Part shown: positions 6,748-10,082 of the stretch, piece by piece
Numbering within the stretch: the stretch's first letter is position 1
Layout: each line of letters opens with the position of its first letter
Assembly: GCA_002427045.1 (NCBI GenBank)
Contig: DIPO01000004.1
Location: forward strand, 61,206 to 71,287
Origin: Firmicutes bacterium UBA5486
GTDB lineage: Bacteria; Bacillota; UBA4882; UBA10575
Length of the DNA: 10,082 bases
Reading direction: 5' to 3'
Position numbers and translations under genes: made by a program
The notes under the pieces: model-generated
What the model was told of the DNA's origin: nothing
The model's input: the letters and a program-made list of their open reading frames with translations, nothing else
The model's database searches: none

Positions 6748-7380
6748 TTATTTAAAATGATCTGCGATTCCTTGATAAATATAATAAGCTTCTCTCCAAA
6801 GATAATTGGGACTTCTTAATTCCGCTTCTTCCTGCGGGTTAGTAATAAAGGAGGCTTCGGTTAAGATGGCTGGCATTTTAGTATTATTTAGGACATAAAA
6901 GTTTGCCGTATTGGCACCTAGATCACGTAGACCAGTCATTGTTAGTAACTGGTTTTGAACTTTGTTTCTCAGATCGTGACTTTGCCAACTTCCTTTAGTA
7001 CTGGAGTATACTGCAGTACCATTATGAGCTGAATTGATTGAGCCATTGTGGTGAATAGAGATGAAGCGATCTGCATTCCAAGAATTAGCCATTGAGACAC
7101 GTGATTTCAAGGAAATATGGGTATCATTAGTCCGAGTCATTTTGACAGTAGCCCCCCCATATTCTACTAGGCAGTTACGGAGTGCTTCTGATACTTGTAA
7201 ATTAACTTGTTTTTCTGTCAACCCATTAGCACCAACAGCGCCTGGATCCCACCCCCCGTGTCCAGGATCAACCACGATTTTAATCCCGGATAAAGGTTGA
7301 GTGGCTGCAAAAGCTTCTGTTAAACTAGTTAAGAGCATAATAATAACCAAACCCAAAATAATGGTTTTTCTTTGAAACAA
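6748..7380 (-). CDS. Secreted N-acetylmuramoyl-L-alanine amidase (Amidase_3)
   Basis: This zinc enzyme cuts the bond between muramic acid and L-alanine in peptidoglycan. The 210 residues consist of a signal peptide (1-26, ending AFA) and one Amidase_3 domain with little else. The expected residues are present: H41 in VVDPGHGGWDPG, E56 in LTEKQVN, H110 in FISIHHNG, and catalytic E175 in ILTEASFIT. There is no cell-wall-binding repeat, so it matches small CwlD/AmiC-like catalytic proteins. The start is TTG 7380-7378, with GGAG (7394-7391) 10 bases upstream. It is the second gene of an operon with the barrel protein, 26 bases after that gene's stop. Two G homopolymers (G7 at 7152-7158 and G6 at 7252-7257 on the coding strand) lie inside the reading frame. 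Its role in vegetative envelope or spore cortex is not resolved. Confidence 0.95.
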   Translation of the reverse strand: MFQRKTIILGLVIIMLLTSLTEAFAATQPLSGIKIVVDPGHGGWDPGAVGANGLTEKQVNLQVSEALRNCLVEYGGATVKMTRTNDTHISLKSRVSMANSWNADRFISIHHNGSINSAHNGTAVYSSTKGSWQSHDLRNKVQNQLLTMTGLRDLGANTANFYVLNNTKMPAILTEASFITNPQEEAELRSPNYLWREAYYIYQGIADHFK

Positions 7381-7406
7381 AGCAAATTCTCTCCTTTAAA
7401 AATCGA

Positions 7407-8585
7407 TCAAAAAACTGTGTTTAACTGTATGGAAAACCGGTTGTATCTAGCAAGGGTAATTTTGTCTACATCTGCTTCAAATACGGAATCATATCCGAAT
7501 TGCAGGCTGGAAACAGCAGAAAAGGATTTTCTTAAGCGGGTGGATAAGGTCAACTGTGGGCCTTGATATTTGATTTGCCCAGGTGAAACTAGTAATCCTG
7601 TGCTAATGGAAGCATCCCAGTTTTCACTGAATTTCCGCTGGATAGTGCTACCCACCCCATAGGAGTTGTTAATAAATATATTTCCTTTCTCTAAATAGCT
7701 GTCATTTAAGATTGAAGAGGTAGGAGCAAATCCTTTCTCAAAGTACCAGGCATTTAAGGTATAAATAGTGTCAGCAATGGCTTTATTCCATGTAAATAGA
7801 CCACCTAAAGCTCCCTGACCTTTATTTTCCAAGTAATTTTCGGCTCCGGGTTGATACCAAGCTAACTCACTTTGAAGAGTCCCGCCAAAGAGGTTGGTAA
7901 TCAGATCGATACTGGCAGCAGTCTCACTTAATACGCCGGTAGGTGTATGGATTAAGGTTGTTCCCAGCATATATCCGGGTTTTGGGAAGGCAATTCGTAA
8001 ACCAAATTTATCATCACTGGTTACGGTAACAGAATCCTCAGTGATTAATTTTGATTTTAAATAAAGCCGAGAGTAAAAACCGCCTAAATAAATATTAGTA
8101 TTACCGGTCTGGAGTGCTATGCCCTGAATTGGTGAGCTTGAGTGATCAGCAATTAAGCCCAGAGGATCGAGGGTAAACTTAAATTTACCTAGATCTGCCA
8201 ACAAACGAGGTGAACGGTATCTAACGGCAGCTTCATTAATAAACAATTGATTAAGATAGCCGTAATTATCATAATGAGATAAGAGAAGATAAAAGTAGAA
8301 ATTCCGGTCAATTTGTGCATCAAGATAAAGATTTAGATTACTCTTAAAATCGGGAGTTTCATACCTCTCAATTGAACGGCGTTTATAATCAGCCTGTAAA
8401 CTAAAATCACCACCTAGTTGAAGATGGCCCCAGCGGCTTTCCAGATTAGATAGGCGTTTTAATACAGAATTATCAACATCTGCAGCAAACGCCGGAGAGG
8501 GAAAGTGTAAGCTAAAAAAAGAAGAGAGCAAAATAACCAAGCATAGTAAGTGTAGTTTTTTATTTGTTAGTATAAAGTTTAGCAA
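7407..8585 (-). CDS. Putative outer-membrane beta-barrel protein
   Basis: I do not recognise a named family. From TTG 8585-8583 the product has 392 residues. A signal peptide (1-34) has a core at 11-27 and cleavage after PAFA. A short helical segment follows (NSVLKRLSNLESRWG, about 39-53). The rest is a run of amphipathic beta strands with alternating hydrophobic residues, many Tyr and Phe, and short Asn/Gly/Asp turns. The C-terminus, FSIQLNTVF, ends in Phe with alternating hydrophobic residues, as expected of the barrel-assembly signal in outer-membrane proteins. There is no SLH domain, which many Negativicutes porins carry. GGAGG (8598-8594) lies 8 bases before TTG 8585. Longer starts at TTG 8612 or ATG 8600 lack an SD and would destroy it. 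It is the first gene of an operon with the amidase. If right, this implies a diderm cell. Confidence 0.75.
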   Translation of the reverse strand: MLNFILTNKKLHLLCLVILLSSFFSLHFPSPAFAADVDNSVLKRLSNLESRWGHLQLGGDFSLQADYKRRSIERYETPDFKSNLNLYLDAQIDRNFYFYLLLSHYDNYGYLNQLFINEAAVRYRSPRLLADLGKFKFTLDPLGLIADHSSSPIQGIALQTGNTNIYLGGFYSRLYLKSKLITEDSVTVTSDDKFGLRIAFPKPGYMLGTTLIHTPTGVLSETAASIDLITNLFGGTLQSELAWYQPGAENYLENKGQGALGGLFTWNKAIADTIYTLNAWYFEKGFAPTSSILNDSYLEKGNIFINNSYGVGSTIQRKFSENWDASISTGLLVSPGQIKYQGPQLTLSTRLRKSFSAVSSLQFGYDSVFEADVDKITLARYNRFSIQLNTVF

Positions 8586-8649
8586 AGATAAATCCTCCAT
8601 TTCTTGAAACAATTTTTATTTGAGCGCATTTCATAAGTGCAAAACTCAC
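8560..8649 (-). CDS. Possible 29-codon leader ORF overlapping the barrel gene start
   Basis: GTG 8649-8647 opens a 29-codon frame ending in TAA at 8562-8560. A strong SD, AGGAGGG (8666-8660), lies 10 bases upstream. The peptide begins MSFALMKCAQIK. The frame overlaps the first 26 bases of the barrel protein gene in another phase and runs through its SD. Translation of it could control access to the TTG start of the barrel gene. The peptide itself has no recognisable features, and the SD could be a relic. Confidence 0.3.
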   Translation of the reverse strand: MSFALMKCAQIKIVSRNGGFIFAKLYTNK

Positions 8650-8757
8650 TTTTCGTTATCCCTCCTTTTACTCTTTAAATTTCTCTATTTAAACAAAAAC
8701 CCCTGCTCAAGGAAGGAATGGAATTTATGGTAAAATAGATTTAATTGATTGAGTGAG

Positions 8758-8789
8758 AAAATTAATCAGCCGGAGGGCTGATTAATTTT
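8758..8789 (-). terminator. Terminator at the end of the spore protein gene
   Basis: AAAATTAATCAGCC (8758-8771) pairs perfectly over 14 bp with GGCTGATTAATTTT (8776-8789) around GGAG. Read on the minus strand, the stem ends in T residues. The stop codon of the spore protein gene (8784-8782) lies within the stem. On the plus strand the following run of T (8786-8793) would also allow termination. Confidence 0.85.
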
Positions 8790-8985
8790 TTTTCTCCGGC
8801 TGATGCTCCTGACCCATCATTTCCTGGGCTTTTTGGATTAGCCCTCGAACAATGAGTCCGGCTTCACGGGTTGTGATATTGCTGTAGTCGTAGTTATCTC
8901 CGTCTCGTTGAATGCGGTCAGCAAATCCTAGTTCTTTAGCTATCTCATATTTGACCTCATCTGAGACTATGCTACGTCTTGCCAC
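8782..8985 (-). CDS. Small acid-soluble spore protein, alpha/beta type (SspF-like)
   Basis: Such proteins coat and protect forespore DNA and are degraded by the GPR protease at germination. The 67-residue product MARRSIVSDE... contains VKYEIAKELGF (11-21), the region around the protease site, and the second family block NITTREAGLIVRGLI (36-50). The N-terminal ARRSIVSDEVKYEIAKELG pattern is closer to SspF than to SspA/B. An unusual acidic DGDNYDY stretch (28-34) stands where Trp-Gly residues are common. GTG 8985-8983 is the start: GGAGG (8997-8993) is 7 bases upstream. An upstream extension to 9099 has no family similarity and runs into the repeat at 9089. It is a single gene with its own terminator. 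A forespore sigma-G promoter is expected, but I could not identify one in 9000-9090. Confidence 0.9.
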   Translation of the reverse strand: MARRSIVSDEVKYEIAKELGFADRIQRDGDNYDYSNITTREAGLIVRGLIQKAQEMMGQEHQPEKKN

Positions 8986-9088
8986 AGCTTCACCTCCCAC
9001 TTTTATTCTTCCCAGTTTAATTAGGGAAAAATCATCTAAACAATACCTCTTTGGGTAGATAGATCCATTGAAAACTATATAAATATGA

Positions 9089-9336
9089 GGAAATTGCATA
9101 ATTATCTTAAGGAAAATACATAATTACCTTTAGGTATCTGAGAGAATTGCATAATTACCTTTGGCATCCATTCAACCATAATATATAGTGTTTAACTTTT
9201 ATTCGAGGTAATTGTCTAATCTTAGACAATTAGTAGTGGGCTATCAATATATTGTGGCTGAATCTTAAATAATTTAATTATGCAATTCCCTAATCTATTT
9301 AACAATTTTGCAATTCCTAAATAATTATGCAATTTT
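9089..9336. repeat. Concentric array of repeat termini, three per side
   Basis: Three rightward termini (9089-9104, degenerate 9111-9128, and 9144-9160) are mirrored by three inverted termini (9274-9290, 9306-9317 and 9322-9336). The innermost pair bounds the type A element at 9138-9289. The outer pairs add about 20-30 bases per side in rough symmetry. This is what one expects if elements inserted repeatedly at the ends of older copies. This and the flanking bases fill most of the 426-base gap between the spore protein and zinc-ribbon genes, which otherwise holds nothing I can name. Confidence 0.65.
9138..9289 (+). repeat. MITE-like palindromic repeat, type A, copy 2
   Basis: This copy lies in the opposite orientation to the one at 2767-2921 and is colinear with its reverse complement throughout. 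Best conserved are the left terminus CTGAGAGAATTGCATAATTA (9138-9157), the block around TATTCGAGGTAATT (9200-9213), and the right portion around GAATCTTAAATAAT. Its centre is a perfect 11-bp inverted repeat, TAATTGTCTAA (9209-9219) and TTAGACAATTA (9222-9232). The whole element can therefore fold as one long imperfect hairpin. Confidence 0.8.
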
Positions 9337-9411
9337 ATAAATAGGGGTAAATTTATGTATAGTAAAGTATACTATTGAGAAAAGATAAACAAAAATAGGG
9401 AGGGTTGTAAA

Positions 9412-9609
9412 TTGGCAAAAGAAAATAAGCATCCGCTTAGTATCCCTGAGAGTGCAGATAATGCAGAAGAGAGTATCAAGTGTCCCTATTGTGGCACAAT
9501 GTTTGGGATTGGTTATAGTAATGATGATGTTGTTGCTTGTCCGGTCTGTGATGAAAATATTTTGACTGAAGAGGCAGAAACTATATATTCTTCTAATGAA
9601 GGATTTTGA
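9412..9609 (+). CDS. Small two-CxxC zinc-ribbon protein
   Basis: This is a 65-residue acidic protein with CPYC (24-27) and CPVC (43-46), which together should bind one zinc ion. The intervening 15 residues are mostly beta-strand-like. No other domain is present, and I cannot assign a function; such proteins are often DNA-, RNA- or protein-binding adaptors. The start is TTG 9412, with GGGAGGG (9398-9404) 7 bases upstream; there is no alternative ATG. Upstream, TATAGT (9358-9363) lies within a small dyad, ATAGTA (9359-9364) and TACTAT (9370-9375), but there is no good -35 box. The gene overlaps the following 42-residue ORF by 14 bases, which suggests coupled translation. Confidence 0.8.
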   Translation: MAKENKHPLSIPESADNAEESIKCPYCGTMFGIGYSNDDVVACPVCDENILTEEAETIYSSNEGF

Positions 9610-9724
9610 AGTAGACGCTGCTTTGCTGGAATACGTAAAGGGATTAGAATTAGCCTTTTGTTGTGTCTACAAAAGCACAAAATGCTTAACTACGGACGAG
9701 CTACAAGATGCATTTTCTAGGTAG
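9596..9724 (+). CDS. 42-residue ORF coupled to the zinc-ribbon gene
   Basis: ATG 9596 opens a 42-codon frame ending in TAG (9722-9724). It overlaps the last 14 bases of the zinc-ribbon gene and ends four bases before a strong hairpin. The peptide starts MKDFEVDAALLEYVKGLELA and ends LTTDELQDAFSR. It reads as two amphipathic helices with three cysteines (C22, C23, C30) between them. There is no close SD; GAGG at 9571-9574 is too far away, so translation would rely on ribosomes finishing the upstream gene. The composition looks protein-like and the frame fits the operon, but I do not recognise it. Confidence 0.5.
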   Translation: MKDFEVDAALLEYVKGLELAFCCVYKSTKCLTTDELQDAFSR

Positions 9725-9995
9725 TCCACACCCCAGCAAGCTGGGGTGTCTCTAATTGCCTGTATGAAAGATGGTATTTCGTATTTTAATTAGCCAAAAA
9801 AGCATAAATAAGTGCAGTAATTATTTTTTAGTGTATAATAATAAGAAGCAAGTTGATTCGTGACTTATTGATCTATACCAGGGTAATATTATGATAATGG
9901 ATTTGGAAGTCAGATAAATCCTTAGAGTTATGGTTAAATACTAAGTTGTTCATGCTGGAAGAAGCATTTTTCAAAGTGGTTAAATGTGCTGTATG
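9725..9995. other. Gene-free stretch after the zinc-ribbon operon
   Basis: Apart from the hairpin at 9728-9749, I see no supportable gene on either strand. A perfect TATAAT at 9834-9839 is preceded after 17 bases by a poor -35 (AGTGCA), so a weak promoter for a small RNA is possible. On the minus strand a 26-codon frame (ATG 9953 to TAG about 9874) lacks an SD and is not called. No tRNA or riboswitch pattern was seen. Confidence 0.4.
9728..9749 (+). terminator. GC-rich hairpin after the zinc-ribbon operon
   Basis: ACACCCCAG (9728-9736) and CTGGGGTGT (9741-9749) form a perfect 9-bp stem with a CAAG loop, four bases after the stop of the 42-residue ORF. The following CTCTAATTGCC is only modestly T-rich, so termination may be partial. 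Its position supports the ORF being the last gene of the unit. Confidence 0.65.
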
Positions 9996-10011
9996 TAATT
10001 ATGCAATTTCC
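9962..10011 (+). repeat. Type B repeat, right-end fragment
   Basis: The stretch TTTCAAAGTGGTTAAATGTG (9969-9988) matches TTTGAAGGGTGTTAAATGTG in the left type B copy (about 136-158). It is followed at the same distance by the terminal motif TAATTATGCAATTTCC (9996-10011). It is in the same orientation as the copies at 71-180 and 2944-3003. The left part is missing or too diverged to see. Confidence 0.5.
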
Positions 10012-10019
10012 TTTTATTC

Positions 10020-10038
10020 AAGCTTTTTGCGTTGTGTC
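10020..10038 (-). repeat. 19-bp inverted repeat, right copy
   Basis: This is the exact reverse complement of bases 1-19. It begins 8 bases after the end of the type B fragment and runs into the 13-base palindrome CCTTTTTAAAAGG (10038-10050). Confidence 0.6.
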
Positions 10039-10051
10039 CTTTTTAAAAGGT

Positions 10052-10075
10052 CCCAACACAATATATAGTGTTGGG
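10052..10075. repeat. Near-perfect 24-bp palindrome with type A core motif
   Basis: CCCAACAC (10052-10059) and GTGTTGGG (10068-10075) flank AATATATA. The sequence ACACAATATATAGTGTT closely matches the inner arm of both type A elements (about 2865-2879 on the minus strand and 9180-9193 on the plus strand). It may be the beginning of a further copy cut off by the window end. Confidence 0.5.
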
Positions 10076-10082
10076 CTTGTAT

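Noticed and set aside
8586..8612. Longer starts for the barrel protein at TTG 8612 or ATG 8600
   Set aside because: Neither has an SD, and both would put GGAGG (8598-8594) inside the coding sequence rather than in front of TTG 8585.
8998..9090. Sigma-G promoter for the spore protein gene
   Set aside because: CATATTT at about 9081-9087 on the minus strand resembles a -10 box, but no matching -35 lies 17-18 bases upstream, so I could not support a call.
8986..9099. N-terminal extension of the spore protein (an additional 38 residues)
   Set aside because: It has no similarity to the family, enters the repeat at 9089, and the SD at 8997-8993 fits GTG 8985.
9089..9336. Regularly repeated short motifs, considered as a CRISPR array
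   Set aside because: The motifs occur in both orientations, spacing is irregular, repeats are imperfect and no cas gene is near. Nested inverted termini explain them better.
9874..9953. Minus-strand frame of 26 codons in the gene-free stretch
   Set aside because: It has no SD, no neighbour to couple to and no recognisable composition.
1..10038. A 10-kb composite transposon bounded by the 19-bp inverted repeats
   Set aside because: The genes inside are ordinary chromosomal ones, and no transposase or integrase is present.

Overview
The window looks like a piece of the chromosome of a low-GC, anaerobic, spore-forming member of the Firmicutes (Bacillota), probably one with an outer membrane. 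Spore formation is indicated by an alpha/beta-type small acid-soluble spore protein (8782-8985). Anaerobic energy metabolism is indicated by an electron-bifurcating NfnAB-type oxidoreductase (3197-5406) next to a catabolic-type glutamate dehydrogenase. The outer membrane is suggested by a secreted protein rich in amphipathic beta strands that ends in phenylalanine, as porin-like outer-membrane barrels do (7407-8585). A combination of spores and barrel proteins points to groups such as Halanaerobiales, Limnochordia or Negativicutes; I cannot choose between them from the sequence. Strong Shine-Dalgarno (SD) motifs followed by TTG starts are common here.

Layout. 1-185: repeats. 186-1283 (minus): DUF421 membrane protein followed by a DUF4363 protein, a pair known from spore-forming Firmicutes. 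1284-1485: divergent control region with a near-consensus promoter for the glutamate dehydrogenase gene. 1486-2733 (plus): gdhA, closed by a textbook terminator. 2734-3196: two repeat types, a promoter, and a short hairpin repeat in the 5' leader of nfnA. 3197-5406 (plus): nfnA-nfnB, overlapping by ATGA. 5481-5510: terminator shared with the convergent lipoprotein gene (5510-6544, minus). 6748-8585 (minus): a two-gene unit, beta-barrel protein then N-acetylmuramoyl-L-alanine amidase. 8782-8985 (minus): spore protein. 8986-9411: dense nested repeats. 9412-9724 (plus): a small zinc-ribbon protein overlapping a 42-residue ORF. 9725-10082: no convincing gene; repeats and hairpins.

How the genes work together. 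GdhA and NfnAB share the NAD(P)H/glutamate redox economy: glutamate deamination yields reduced nucleotide, and NfnAB balances NADH, NADPH and reduced ferredoxin. They have separate promoters. The barrel protein and the amidase form an envelope pair (outer membrane and peptidoglycan). The lipoprotein is also an envelope protein.

The least expected content is in the intergenic DNA. A palindromic repeat family with the terminal motif TGAGGGAATTGCATAATTA occurs about a dozen times, always outside coding regions. It takes three forms: about 150-bp elements (two copies in opposite orientation), about 110-bp elements with a different interior, and 40-bp hairpins. In one place the termini are nested three deep. 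No transposase is present. A separate 19-bp inverted repeat lies at the two ends of the window. I found no defence system, CRISPR array, RNA gene or prophage.
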